DNA from: Chryseobacterium paridis
GTDB taxonomy: Bacteria; Bacteroidota; Bacteroidia; Flavobacteriales; Weeksellaceae
Assembly (NCBI RefSeq): GCF_016595215.1
Contig: NZ_JAENHK010000005.1
Location: forward strand, 142,100 to 206,099
Reading direction: 5' to 3'
Length of the DNA: 64,000 nucleotides
Program-made: the position numbers and the translations under genes
Part shown: one piece after another, positions 23,323-31,743 of the stretch
Layout: every line of letters begins with the position of its first letter
Position numbering within the stretch: position 1 is the stretch's first letter
The notes under the pieces: model-generated
Database searches by the model: none
What the model saw: the letters and a program-made list of their open reading frames with translations, nothing else
Told to the model about the DNA's origin: nothing

Positions 23323-24054
23323 TTACAAACGACTAACAGTCAATTGATATGTCTTTGCTATATTCCCATTGTTAGTAATGGTATAAGAATCTGCTGTTGG
23401 TTTTACAACAGTAAAATCAAACTGTGTTCCTGTTCCTCCATCTGCACAGTTTGTGACATTAGAAAAAGTAACAGACCACGTTCCAGAGGTATTGGCAGAA
23501 GTGGGTATTGGGGCTATGGTTGGGTTTCCAATTTTATCTCTAGCTACTCCAGATACATATCCCAGAGATAGACCATTATACACAAAACTAGTTATCATTG
23601 CCCTGTTACAACCATTTATTGATTTTACAATAAAAAGTCCGGTAGCTATATTTACTGTCGCCGGTACTGTAACTGTTGCACTCGCTCCTGCTGCGACTGT
23701 TACAGCTTCAGTATAGCTATATGATGTTGCAACAACATCACTAGTAGCTATATCTCTTGTTAAAATATCATAACTCATAGGTACCTGTCTGATTAAATTT
23801 CGGACTCTTAAACTTTGATTTTTGGCATCTACGTCTAATGACCTTTGAGGATCAACATTTCCTATACCTACATTACCAGTAGACGTCACTACAAAATCAT
23901 TGGCTGCCTGGGTTGCAGTTGGAGCTCCAGTAACTGCATTATCTTTTGCTCCGTCAACATGTAAAACTGCCTGAGGGTTTGTTGTTCCGATACCAACCTG
24001 TGAGTAATAAAAGGCTGATGTGCATAAACAGAAGAGAATAATTGATTTTTTCAT
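23323..24054 (-). CDS. Secreted adhesin-like protein with GIGTTNP head motifs
   Basis: 243 residues. A signal peptide ends near FYYSQ, and the mature protein opens with VGIGTTNPQAVLHVDG and a second copy NVGIGNVDPQRSLDVD. These short beta-turn motifs are typical of phage-tail-fibre-like and surface repeat proteins common in flavobacteria. The rest is Thr/Ser/Val/Ala-rich beta sequence (for example AAGASATVTVPATVN) and ends in strands without a recognisable type IX sorting domain. A surface or extracellular location is likely. No enzymatic motif is visible. The gene is monocistronic with a terminator hairpin after it. Confidence 0.75.
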   Translation of the reverse strand: MKKSIILFCLCTSAFYYSQVGIGTTNPQAVLHVDGAKDNAVTGAPTATQAANDFVVTSTGNVGIGNVDPQRSLDVDAKNQSLRVRNLIRQVPMSYDILTRDIATSDVVATSYSYTEAVTVAAGASATVTVPATVNIATGLFIVKSINGCNRAMITSFVYNGLSLGYVSGVARDKIGNPTIAPIPTSANTSGTWSVTFSNVTNCADGGTGTQFDFTVVKPTADSYTITNNGNIAKTYQLTVSRL

Positions 24055-24363
24055 AATTTGATTGGGTATTTAAGATTAATATATATAATTAAATTACAAA
24101 TAACCTGAATGATAAAAAACAAATTTTGGCACAACCTGATTCAACTGCTCTATTCTTAACCAGAATAATATCAATGATATACTCAAAGATAAGAAAAAAA
24201 TCATCTCATTTCCACTATTATCATTAATAATAATTCATCAGTAAGATTAGTTTATTTCTTTAATAAATGATGTTGAATTGCATATAAAATCCCTTCTTTA
24301 AAGTAAAATTTTAATACAATTCACGAAATTTAATTAAATTGTACTGTATAATCTGAATAATTT
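24055..24363. other. Intergenic region between divergent genes
   Basis: 309 bases, A+T-rich, between the adhesin-like gene (minus) and the GH88 gene (plus). It must hold both promoters, but no clean TAnnTTTG element is seen. One small inverted repeat, TATTCT-TAACC-AGAATA (around 24151-24167), could be an operator. Confidence 0.4.
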
Positions 24364-25551
24364 ATGCCTTTACAAAGATTAATAACAGCTACTTTATTGG
24401 CTATCAACACCATAACATTTGCACAAAATAAGCAACCAATGTCGAAACTTATCCAGAGTGAGTATCAATTTGCCAATAAGCAATACAAATATCTGATGAA
24501 AGGCATTCCACGTGATAAAATGCCACAATCTTATAATGCTTCTTCGAATCAGGTTACCACAAGAGATATTACCTGGTGGTGTTCTGGCTTTTACCCGGGC
24601 TCCTTATGGATGATTTATGAACAAACCAGCGATCCTGAAATTAAAAAAGAAGCCGAAAGGACATTACACCTGATAGAAACCAATAAAACGTTTACAAGAG
24701 ATCATGATCTTGGTTTTATGATGTTCAATAGCTTTGGGAATGCTTACAGAATTACTAAAGATCCATTATATAAGGAGATCATTCTTACATCTGCCGAATC
24801 ATTATCCACTCGTTTTCATCCCGGAATGCAAGCTATCTTGTCTTGGGATAAAATGGCAGACTTTAAAGGTCCTGTTATTATTGACAATATGATGAATCTG
24901 GAAATGCTTGTTTGGGCGTCACAGAATGGAGGTGATAAAAAATTGAAGGAAATAGCCATTGCCCATGCGAATACAACAATCAAAAATCATTTTCGTCCGG
25001 ACTATAGTTCTTATCATGTCATTGACTATGATATCAACACTGGTCAAGTTTTAGGTAAAAAGACCTTTCAGGGATATTCTGATTCATCTGCCTGGGCTAG
25101 AGGGCAAGGATGGGCTTTGTATGGCTACACTATGATGTACCGCTTTACGAAAGATGAGAAATATCTGAATCAGGCCAGAAATATTGCAAAATTTATTCTA
25201 AATAACCCTACTCTGCCCAAAGACAAAATCCCTTATTGGGATTTTAACGACCCAAAAATTCCTGATGTTCCACGTGACGCTTCCGCGGGAGCAATCATGG
25301 CTTCTGCCTTATTGGAATTGGGACAATATGTAAAAACAGATGAAAGAAAAAATTATGTAGATAATGCTCGCCAAATGCTTATCAGTTTGTCTGGAGCTCA
25401 ATACCATGCAAAGTTAGGAGAAAATGGAGGATTCATTCTTATGCATAGTACAGGAGGACTCCCACTCCATTCAGAAATTGATGTGCCTTTAATTTATGCT
25501 GATTATTATTATATGGAGGCCTTGAAAAGATATAAAGATTGGTATTTATAA
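24364..25551 (+). CDS. Glycoside hydrolase family 88, unsaturated glucuronyl hydrolase-like
   Basis: 395 residues with a signal peptide (ends near TFAQN), so periplasmic. GH88/GH105-type (alpha/alpha)6 barrel motifs are present: TWWCSGFYPGSLWM, HDLGFMMFNSFGNAYR, DNMMNLEMLVWAS (with one catalytic-type Asp) and SDSSAWARGQGWALYG, followed by YWDFNDP and RDASAGAIMASALLELG. Such enzymes hydrate the double bond of unsaturated uronic acid at the end of oligosaccharides left by polysaccharide lyases. The partner gene 12 bases downstream encodes a DUF4861 protein. No lyase or SusC/D pair is in the window, so the polysaccharide cannot be named. Confidence 0.9.
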   Translation: MPLQRLITATLLAINTITFAQNKQPMSKLIQSEYQFANKQYKYLMKGIPRDKMPQSYNASSNQVTTRDITWWCSGFYPGSLWMIYEQTSDPEIKKEAERTLHLIETNKTFTRDHDLGFMMFNSFGNAYRITKDPLYKEIILTSAESLSTRFHPGMQAILSWDKMADFKGPVIIDNMMNLEMLVWASQNGGDKKLKEIAIAHANTTIKNHFRPDYSSYHVIDYDINTGQVLGKKTFQGYSDSSAWARGQGWALYGYTMMYRFTKDEKYLNQARNIAKFILNNPTLPKDKIPYWDFNDPKIPDVPRDASAGAIMASALLELGQYVKTDERKNYVDNARQMLISLSGAQYHAKLGENGGFILMHSTGGLPLHSEIDVPLIYADYYYMEALKRYKDWYL

Positions 25552-25563
25552 CAAATAAAGCGA

Positions 25564-26670
25564 ATGAAAGTAATACATTGGAGCATAATAATGATGGGGT
25601 TCAATTCATTATCTAATGCTCAGCAATCAACTCTATTATATAAACTCCGGCTTACAAATAGTCTGGAGATTTCACGAGACCTACAATCTATAGAAATTCC
25701 TTCTAAAAAGATCAAGTTTCTTTCTGGTAAAAATTTTAAAATCACCGAAACTATAACAAAAAAAGAGATCCCCTATCAATGGCTTTCGAATGGGGATCTT
25801 CTTATTCAGGAGGATTTTAAATCTAAAGAGATAAAAAATATAGAATTTTATGAGGGTTCCATAAAACCTTTAGATACTAAAGTATATGGAAGGTTTGTGC
25901 CTGAGCGATTAGGAGATTTTGCGTGGGAAAATGACAAAATAGCTTTCCGCATGTATGGAAAGGAGCTCGAAAAAGTTCCTGAACAAAATGGATGGGGAAT
26001 GGATGCCTGGGCTAAAAGAACTGATCGAATGGTCATCAATGAATGGTACAAATTAAATAATTATCATCAGGATAATGGAGATGGACTTGACTTCTTCCAG
26101 GTTGGAAGCACATTAGGTGCCGGAGATATCCTCCCATTCATAAATGATCATTTTGTTTATCTTGGAAATTATACTTCGTACAAAATTATAGAAGATGGAC
26201 CACTTCGTATGACTTTTGAGCTTACCTATTCACAAGTAAAAAAAGATGGGTATAATATTTCTTTAACCAAAAGAATTAGTCTTGATGCAGGTTCCCAACT
26301 TAATAAATCTGTAGTCACCTATCAATTTTCAGGCAAGCCAAGTCTTCCTGTTTTTGCAGGGATTGTTCACTGGAATGGTAAAGGCCAAAAAATATCAGAT
26401 CAAAACAATCACTTAGCTGCTTACTGGCCGGAAAATTCTAAAAATGGAATTGTAGGAACAGCCATTCTCTTTCCAGATACTAATGATCATATTGTAGATA
26501 AGAATCAACATTTAGGCTCAGAAATTATTCTAAAAAGTAATCAATCAGTTACATTCTATTCAGGAGCAGTCTGGGATAAAGCAGGAAAAATTACTTCTTC
26601 TCAGGACTGGCAGAAATATCTTCAGGAGTTTGCCTTACAATTGAAATACCCTATACAGGTTTCTAAATAA
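25564..26670 (+). CDS. DUF4861-family secreted protein
   Basis: 368 residues with a signal peptide (to about NAQQS). Family features include ERLGDFAWENDKIAFRMYGK, GWGMDAWAKRTDRMVINEWY, and HQDNGDGLDFFQVGSTLGAG, followed by a beta-rich C-terminal half. DUF4861 proteins occur in polysaccharide utilisation loci next to GH88/GH105 enzymes. I recall one relative reported as an oligosaccharide dehydratase in ulvan breakdown, but I cannot verify that here. It follows the GH88 gene by 12 bases, so the two should act in sequence on the same uronate-containing oligosaccharides. A hairpin follows the stop. Confidence 0.88.
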   Translation: MKVIHWSIIMMGFNSLSNAQQSTLLYKLRLTNSLEISRDLQSIEIPSKKIKFLSGKNFKITETITKKEIPYQWLSNGDLLIQEDFKSKEIKNIEFYEGSIKPLDTKVYGRFVPERLGDFAWENDKIAFRMYGKELEKVPEQNGWGMDAWAKRTDRMVINEWYKLNNYHQDNGDGLDFFQVGSTLGAGDILPFINDHFVYLGNYTSYKIIEDGPLRMTFELTYSQVKKDGYNISLTKRISLDAGSQLNKSVVTYQFSGKPSLPVFAGIVHWNGKGQKISDQNNHLAAYWPENSKNGIVGTAILFPDTNDHIVDKNQHLGSEIILKSNQSVTFYSGAVWDKAGKITSSQDWQKYLQEFALQLKYPIQVSK

Positions 26671-26676
26671 AAAACA

Positions 26677-26702
26677 AAATCCTGATCAAATGATCAGGAT
26701 TT
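26677..26702. terminator. Terminator-like hairpin after the GH88/DUF4861 operon
   Basis: Perfect inverted repeat AAATCCTGATCA-AA-TGATCAGGATTT. The T-tail on the plus strand is weak (TTGCTTG), while the minus side is T-rich, so it may serve both neighbours. Confidence 0.65.
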
Positions 26703-26777
26703 GCTTGTCTGAAAAATATAAACATATGAATCAGACCATAATTGAGTTATAATGAATGTTTTGGTGTCGTTTGTATG

Positions 26778-27470
26778 TTAATTGCACATGGTAAGAAACT
26801 GATGACTCATTTGTACCTTAAATCTCGCATCTGATTTTAGCCTGCTGTAAATTGTCGCTTCTACAGCCTGGACAGCCTTCAGTTTCTGATCGATGAAATT
26901 GGCAATTTGGGCAACAGAGAATATAAAATCACGGTAAGTCGCTATATTCACAGTTTGCCCGTAACAAGGTAAATAAGCTTTTAAAAAGGAAATAGTTCGC
27001 TGATGCAGGTTATAATTGACACAATAACCAGCTCCTTCTCGGAATGTTATAATTTCTAAATTATTGATATAATCATGAACGTTTTCATTTTTTGGAAAAA
27101 TGCCGCTTTTTGAAAAATGACGATTCACTTTATCCAGGATATGCTGAGCATATTCCATCATCGTAATGGTTTTCCATTCAAAAACATGATTCATATTATT
27201 TTTCTTTTCTTTCCCATTTTCACAGTTGGTACAAAAGGACAAGCCTATTTTCTCATAGTACGGAAAGAAACAATCTTTGATTTGAATAGACGCATCAGCC
27301 TGAATTCTATCATTCGCAAAATTATAATACAAGTACGGACGATATATATCCACCAGACTTTTTAGAAAATCTGTTTCGGTGGTATTGTGGTATTCTTCAA
27401 ACCATTTTTCAAGGTTGTCGTAATAATGGCTTTCAAACTCTTTATAACTTAAATAGAATGGCATTTCCAT
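26778..27470 (-). CDS. Cytoplasmic protein of unknown function
   Basis: 230 residues, with no signal peptide or membrane segment. I compared it by memory with RteC-type proteins of similar length and see no match. Visible features are an aromatic-rich N-terminus (FYLSYKEFESHYYDNLEKWF), a CTNC pair around residue 80 that could bind metal, and a Lys/Arg-rich C-terminus with LKAVQAVEATIYSRLKSDARF that looks helical. A TAGCTTTG promoter element lies 21 bases upstream of the start, giving a leader of about 14 bases. It is flanked by non-coding degenerate tandem repeats on its upstream side. Confidence 0.7.
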   Translation of the reverse strand: MEMPFYLSYKEFESHYYDNLEKWFEEYHNTTETDFLKSLVDIYRPYLYYNFANDRIQADASIQIKDCFFPYYEKIGLSFCTNCENGKEKKNNMNHVFEWKTITMMEYAQHILDKVNRHFSKSGIFPKNENVHDYINNLEIITFREGAGYCVNYNLHQRTISFLKAYLPCYGQTVNIATYRDFIFSVAQIANFIDQKLKAVQAVEATIYSRLKSDARFKVQMSHQFLTMCN

Positions 27471-27490
27471 AGCTTTATATTTTGATGTGA

Positions 27491-27498
27491 CAAAGCTA
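27491..27498 (-). promoter_or_regulatory. -7 promoter element of the 27470 gene
   Basis: TAGCTTTG on the minus strand fits TAnnTTTG, 21 bases before the ATG. A small inverted repeat CGTC-AAAACTC-GACG (27511-27525) lies where the -33 region would be and could be an operator. Confidence 0.55.
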
Positions 27499-27538
27499 TT
27501 TCAGTAATGCGTCAAAACTCGACGTGTAATATTTAATT

Positions 27539-27578
27539 ATTAAAAGATTAAAAAATTAAAAGATTGAAAGATTAAGAA
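27539..27578. repeat. Degenerate 8-bp tandem repeat
   Basis: Units ATTAAAAG, ATTAAAAA, ATTAAAAG, ATTGAAAG and ATTAAGAA in tandem, five near-identical octamers in the gap between two minus-strand genes. Confidence 0.75.
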
Positions 27579-27606
27579 GAGGATGACATAAATATTACCT
27601 AATCCC

Positions 27607-27641
27607 TACCACCTAACATCTACTACCTGCCACCTGCTACC
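27607..27641. repeat. Degenerate 7-bp tandem repeat
   Basis: Units TACCACC, TAACATC, TACTACC, TGCCACC and TGCTACC in tandem. The array runs into the stop codon of the M20 peptidase gene. It is C-rich on this strand, unlike its surroundings. Confidence 0.65.
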
Positions 27642-29169
27642 TATCATAATTCTTCATAATAAATTCAAAATAATGAATCATTTTCATGTAGTTTTCTATG
27701 CTGATGTATTCATTGGTACTGTGAATACTTTGTTTCTCCGCATCTGTAATCTTGATGGGCATGAAACGGTAGATATTCTTACTCACGACCTGATATTTAT
27801 AAGCATCTGTTCCTGCTACTGTAAGATAAGGAGTGGTAACAGCATTTGGATAAACCTCCTTAATTCCTTGTTGAATCAGTTGAAATGCTTTTACATTGGT
27901 TGGAGATACAGCAGAAGCCTCTCTGGTATTATCAATCTCTTCTACTTCGACATCAAAACCTTTGGTAGCTTTAGCAATATGATCTCGTATATCTTTTACA
28001 GAATTCCCAGACAGAAGCCTGAAATTAACGACAAATTCAACTTCCGGAGACAGTACATTAGTTCCGTCACTACCTTTCATCATAGTAAGAGCTGTTGTGG
28101 AACGAATCATTGCATTTGTAGAATTATTTTTAGCCAATTGGGAAAGCAATACTGATTTTAAAAGCCATTGATTCGAAATAGCCAGTCTGTTTGCAAAAGG
28201 CATCGTTCCTCCAATATTATTAAAAAAATCATTTATAAGAGGAGTAATCATTGGCTTCATTTGATCTTTTTCCAATCTTTGCATAATAATCGCCGCTTTA
28301 CCAATGGCACTTTCAATAGGTGGCATAGAAGAATGCCCTCCCAAACCTTTTACTTTTATTTTTGCTGAAAGAAACCCTTTTTCAGCACAGCCTATTACAG
28401 CTACATCCGCATCAATTCCTTTAATACCCCCTTTCTGTAATATTAGTCCACCTTCGTCGTATACTGCATCGAACTTCAAGCCTTTTTCTTTAAAGTGTTC
28501 TGCAATTTGTTTAGCACCTTTTCTTCCTCCCACTTCTTCATCAAACCCAAAAGCTAAATAAATGTCCCGTTGGGGAACGGTTTTGCTTTTAATCATATTC
28601 GTAAGAGATTCCATTAAAGAAAACAGCATCCCTTTCATATCGATTGCTCCTCTCCCATAAATTCTTCCATTCGCAACTGCTCCTGAAAAAGGGGCAAAGT
28701 CCCAATCTTCGGCTACTTTAGTTACAGCAGGCAAAGCTTTATCATTGGGTCTGAAAACATTTTGGTCCTTATTTTTGATATCAGCATCACCGGGAGGCAC
28801 TACATCCATGTGTGATAAAAAAAGAATAGGTTCAAGTTTCGGATTGCTTCCTTTTAGTTTAAAAACTAAGCCATAGGTATTGACTTCGTAGTTCTCCGTA
28901 TTTTGATAAACTAAGGGATATGATTTTTTCAGATACTCTTTAAATTGCCCGAATGGAGCATAATCAAAAACATCCAGATCACCTGCAGACACTGTTGGAA
29001 TTTTAATTCCACCCGAAAATCTTTGGATAGCAGAATCGTTTTTAACCCATTTTGTTTCAGGAACTATACTTTCATTATGTTTTTTGAATGGGTAGGTAAA
29101 TGTTTTGATTAACAGTATTGCTACTACAATAATTATAATGGCTGCAATGGCTAAAAGGAATTTTTTCAT
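27637..29169 (-). CDS. M20-family metallopeptidase, membrane-anchored
   Basis: 510 residues. An N-terminal hydrophobic segment (3-24) acts as signal anchor, placing the enzyme in the periplasm. The di-zinc M20 fold is clear: H120 and D122 in LFLSHMDVVPPGD, the bridging Asp in YGRGAIDMKG, Glu-Glu in FGFDEEVGG, and later VAGTDAYKY and STNEYISIENY near the C-terminus. Between the catalytic parts sits the dimerisation domain with LGGHSSMPP. It resembles carboxypeptidase S / PM20D1-type enzymes, which hydrolyse or form N-acyl amino acids, but the substrate is not determined. It stands alone on the minus strand. Confidence 0.92.
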   Translation of the reverse strand: MKKFLLAIAAIIIIVVAILLIKTFTYPFKKHNESIVPETKWVKNDSAIQRFSGGIKIPTVSAGDLDVFDYAPFGQFKEYLKKSYPLVYQNTENYEVNTYGLVFKLKGSNPKLEPILFLSHMDVVPPGDADIKNKDQNVFRPNDKALPAVTKVAEDWDFAPFSGAVANGRIYGRGAIDMKGMLFSLMESLTNMIKSKTVPQRDIYLAFGFDEEVGGRKGAKQIAEHFKEKGLKFDAVYDEGGLILQKGGIKGIDADVAVIGCAEKGFLSAKIKVKGLGGHSSMPPIESAIGKAAIIMQRLEKDQMKPMITPLINDFFNNIGGTMPFANRLAISNQWLLKSVLLSQLAKNNSTNAMIRSTTALTMMKGSDGTNVLSPEVEFVVNFRLLSGNSVKDIRDHIAKATKGFDVEVEEIDNTREASAVSPTNVKAFQLIQQGIKEVYPNAVTTPYLTVAGTDAYKYQVVSKNIYRFMPIKITDAEKQSIHSTNEYISIENYMKMIHYFEFIMKNYDR

Positions 29170-29275
29170 GGTCGTTTGGTTTTGTGATGGCTTTCTCTAA
29201 ATATAAAAAAGATATCCCGATAAAAAAACCAAAAGGATAATATTTTTCAAAAGTGAAATTTGAAAAAGCAATTAT

Positions 29276-31006
29276 CTATGCGGGATTAAATGCCGAAAAA
29301 TTATTTTTATTATCAAGCTCCTGTCTCCTCTTCCTGATAAAATCGGTAGGGCGAATGCCATTAATCTCATAAAATAAATCTGAGAAATTTTGCCTCGAAG
29401 CGATACCACATTCTTTTGCAAGGGTTTCAATTCTATATTTAAGATATTCTTTATTTTCAAACAAAAGGGTGGTTATATAATTGATTCTAAGCTCACTTAG
29501 GTACTTGTTAAAATTTACGCCTTTACAATCATTAATAACCTGTGATAGATAATTAGAATTGGTACCCAGCTGTCCGGCAAGTTTATTTATAGTAAGCCCT
29601 TTTTGGGTATATTCTTTTTTATCTTCAAATATCTTCAACTTCGTCAGGAGTTCCTCTACTTTATTTTCATCTAATCCTATCTTTTTTTCTTCAATATCCA
29701 TATTAATAAAAGACTCTTCTGACAGTGCATTTTGCTGCAAACTAAATTTCTCTTCCAGTAAAATGTATTTTTGCTGAATATTTTTTTCTCTTCTATACCG
29801 AACAATTAAAAGGATTAAAAGAATAATCGCCACCAAAATTAAACTCCCAATAATAATATTCCCCCAGGAATTCGCTTTCTCCAATTTACTTTTTTCTTCC
29901 AGTAGAGTTCTTGTATCAAATTCTTTATGAATTTTACTTGATAGGTAAATAAAATCTTTTGAAATAATGCTATCTGCCTTTAAAAGCTGGCTGGTAAAAT
30001 ACAATTGCTGTCCCTGATTACCTTCTTTTTTATAATGCTTGATTAATATCTCATAATTTTCCCGAAGTTCAGGAAGGATAAATTGATGCTTTTGAAAAAT
30101 GGAATCAACTTTTCTAAAATATGAAATAGATTCTTCATTCTTTTTTAGTCCGGCATAGCTTTTACCTATATAAAAAAAATTGACAGAAAGTCTCGCAAAA
30201 TCGCCACTCTTCTTTAAAGGAGGAAGAGATTGTTTTAAATGATCTGAAGCCAACAGATACTTTTTTTCATCATACTCTGAAATCCCTTTAGAAAGCAAAA
30301 AATATCCTTTTTCCTGTACATAATCATCATCATTACCCACTTCACTAAGCCCCGTTTTTATTGCTAAATCTTCTTTATCTGATTTTTTCAGGTTACGATA
30401 ACATATAATAAGCTGATGGAGACTATTTAGATAGCCTTTCTTATTATTGTAAATTTCATTGGGATGTAATCCTGATTTCGTTTTTGGATGATAATAGGCT
30501 ATACATTCTTCAAATAATTTTGAAGCTTCCTCATAATATCCCAAATAACTTTTTACGACACCAATATGATAGAGGTTCTGATATTTTAAAAATTCATTTT
30601 TGGTGTCTTTAGAATATTCATAAGCCAGAAGATATTCATTAAGTGCTGCCTGGAATTTTTTATAGTGATAATAGTAAACTACTCCTTTTTCAATATAAGC
30701 GGTACTTATGAGATCTTTATTTTCAGACAGTTGAGCAGCCCATATAGCACTATCTGCATAAACGAGCTTTCTTTCATTGGAGGATGAATAAAATACCCCA
30801 TCCTTATATCCCTGAACCAGTTTTTCGTAATTCTTCTCTTTTTTGGCCTTATTAATATAAGGTTGAATGTAAGGAAAGGCCTGTATATTATTTTCATCAA
30901 AATTTTCGTATTTCAACCGTAATTTATAATAATCACTGAAACCTTCCTGAGAAAAGAAAAGCTTAAAAACTATCAAAGAAATTAGAAAAAGAATTTTTTT
31001 TATCAC
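29276..31006 (-). CDS. TPR-containing membrane sensor with AraC-type DNA-binding domain
   Basis: 576 residues in one-component sensor form. A signal peptide (to about FFSQE) precedes tetratricopeptide-like helical repeats (about 60-340) in the periplasm, one transmembrane helix (about 383-405, IIIGSLILVAIILLILLIV), a short coiled region and a cytoplasmic AraC helix-turn-helix domain at the C-terminus (about 455-560, with INKLAGQLGTNSNYLSQVIN and ETLAKECGIASRQNFSDLFY). Such hybrids sense an outside signal and regulate genes directly. A small lipoprotein gene is divergently placed 283 bases away and is a possible target. A TATTTTTG promoter element lies 32 bases upstream of the start. Confidence 0.9.
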   Translation of the reverse strand: MIKKILFLISLIVFKLFFSQEGFSDYYKLRLKYENFDENNIQAFPYIQPYINKAKKEKNYEKLVQGYKDGVFYSSSNERKLVYADSAIWAAQLSENKDLISTAYIEKGVVYYYHYKKFQAALNEYLLAYEYSKDTKNEFLKYQNLYHIGVVKSYLGYYEEASKLFEECIAYYHPKTKSGLHPNEIYNNKKGYLNSLHQLIICYRNLKKSDKEDLAIKTGLSEVGNDDDYVQEKGYFLLSKGISEYDEKKYLLASDHLKQSLPPLKKSGDFARLSVNFFYIGKSYAGLKKNEESISYFRKVDSIFQKHQFILPELRENYEILIKHYKKEGNQGQQLYFTSQLLKADSIISKDFIYLSSKIHKEFDTRTLLEEKSKLEKANSWGNIIIGSLILVAIILLILLIVRYRREKNIQQKYILLEEKFSLQQNALSEESFINMDIEEKKIGLDENKVEELLTKLKIFEDKKEYTQKGLTINKLAGQLGTNSNYLSQVINDCKGVNFNKYLSELRINYITTLLFENKEYLKYRIETLAKECGIASRQNFSDLFYEINGIRPTDFIRKRRQELDNKNNFSAFNPA

Positions 31007-31037
31007 AATGAATGATTAATATGGCCTATTTAGTAAC

Positions 31038-31045
31038 CAAAAATA
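31038..31045 (-). promoter_or_regulatory. -7 promoter element of the TPR-AraC gene
   Basis: TATTTTTG on the minus strand fits TAnnTTTG, 31 bases before the ATG. No clear -33 is seen. Confidence 0.5.
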
Positions 31046-31161
31046 CATAAAATCATTTAAATGCTATTCAACAATAATGATTTAATACATAGAATTTCCT
31101 AAACACAAAACACATTATTAAAACACTGAATATCAAATATTTAACATTGTCCTTATTTATG

Positions 31162-31179
31162 AATTAGGACGTCTTAATT
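31162..31179. promoter_or_regulatory. Imperfect 18-bp palindrome, possible operator
   Basis: AATTAGGACGTCTTAATT is centred on GACGTC and differs from its reverse complement at one symmetric pair only. It lies between the TPR-AraC gene and the small lipoprotein gene, so it is a candidate regulatory site. AraC-type sites are usually direct repeats, so another protein could bind it. Confidence 0.35.
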
Positions 31180-31289
31180 GCCGAATAGAGACAACAAGTT
31201 CTTTTTTATATCGATTTATGCCTATAATTTCGGACTTAGAATTCTGAATGACAAACCTGGCCGGGATAACCTTTTAACTCTGAAATTTT

Positions 31290-31517
31290 ATGGAAAAGAT
31301 TATCTCATTAAAAACGTTTCCTCTATGTATTGCAGTTGCAATATTGATGACTTTAGGAGCCTGCAGGCAGGATGATGAAAATGACTTTCAAAATACAAAA
31401 ACCAGTATGAGTGAAAGCAAAATAGCAAAAAGTGGACAATCAAAGACGGCCAAAGGCGAGGAGCTGATAGAAGCTGATCCACCAGTAAAAAATGGAACTC
31501 ACTGGAAAAATCAATAG
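31290..31517 (+). CDS. Small lipoprotein
   Basis: 75 residues. It has a lipoprotein signal peptide with lipobox LGACRQDD (C25), then a short hydrophilic Lys/Ser/Glu-rich mature part with no predicted fold. It ends in NGTHWKNQ. No family is known to me. It is preceded by a long intergenic region holding a palindrome and the divergent TPR-AraC regulator gene, and followed by a plausible terminator, so it looks like a free-standing regulated gene. A secreted short peptide beside a membrane regulator could be a signal or target of it; that is speculation. Confidence 0.65.
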   Translation: MEKIISLKTFPLCIAVAILMTLGACRQDDENDFQNTKTSMSESKIAKSGQSKTAKGEELIEADPPVKNGTHWKNQ

Positions 31518-31606
31518 TACTCTAATAAAGTATATGATTAATACTATTACTAACTAATAACCATGTTTATATATAATTTAGTTGCAGTGTGCAGGTAAGT
31601 TGCAGA

Positions 31607-31636
31607 GAGCTCAGTTTAATTACTGGGCTCCTTTTC
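31607..31636 (+). terminator. Possible terminator of the small lipoprotein gene
   Basis: GAGCTCAG-TTTAATTA-CTGGGCTC stem (one wobble pair) followed by CTTTTC, 90 bases after the stop. Confidence 0.55.
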
Positions 31637-31683
31637 ATAAACAGAATGATTAAAAGCTCATTCCTACTCAAAGGTTTTCCAAT

Positions 31684-31711
31684 AAAAAAGAGGCTGCCTT
31701 ACGACAACCTC
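31684..31711 (-). terminator. Terminator of the RND efflux operon
   Basis: GAGG-CTG / CAA-CCTC imperfect stem with an A6 run on its left, giving a U-tract on the minus strand, 33 bases after the stop of the outer-membrane factor gene. Confidence 0.7.
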
Positions 31712-31743
31712 CTTTCTATTAAAAAAACATTAAGGATTTATAA

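Noticed and set aside
26778..27470. RteC-type conjugative element regulator
   Set aside because: The length is similar but I see no matching motifs, and no conjugation genes are nearby.
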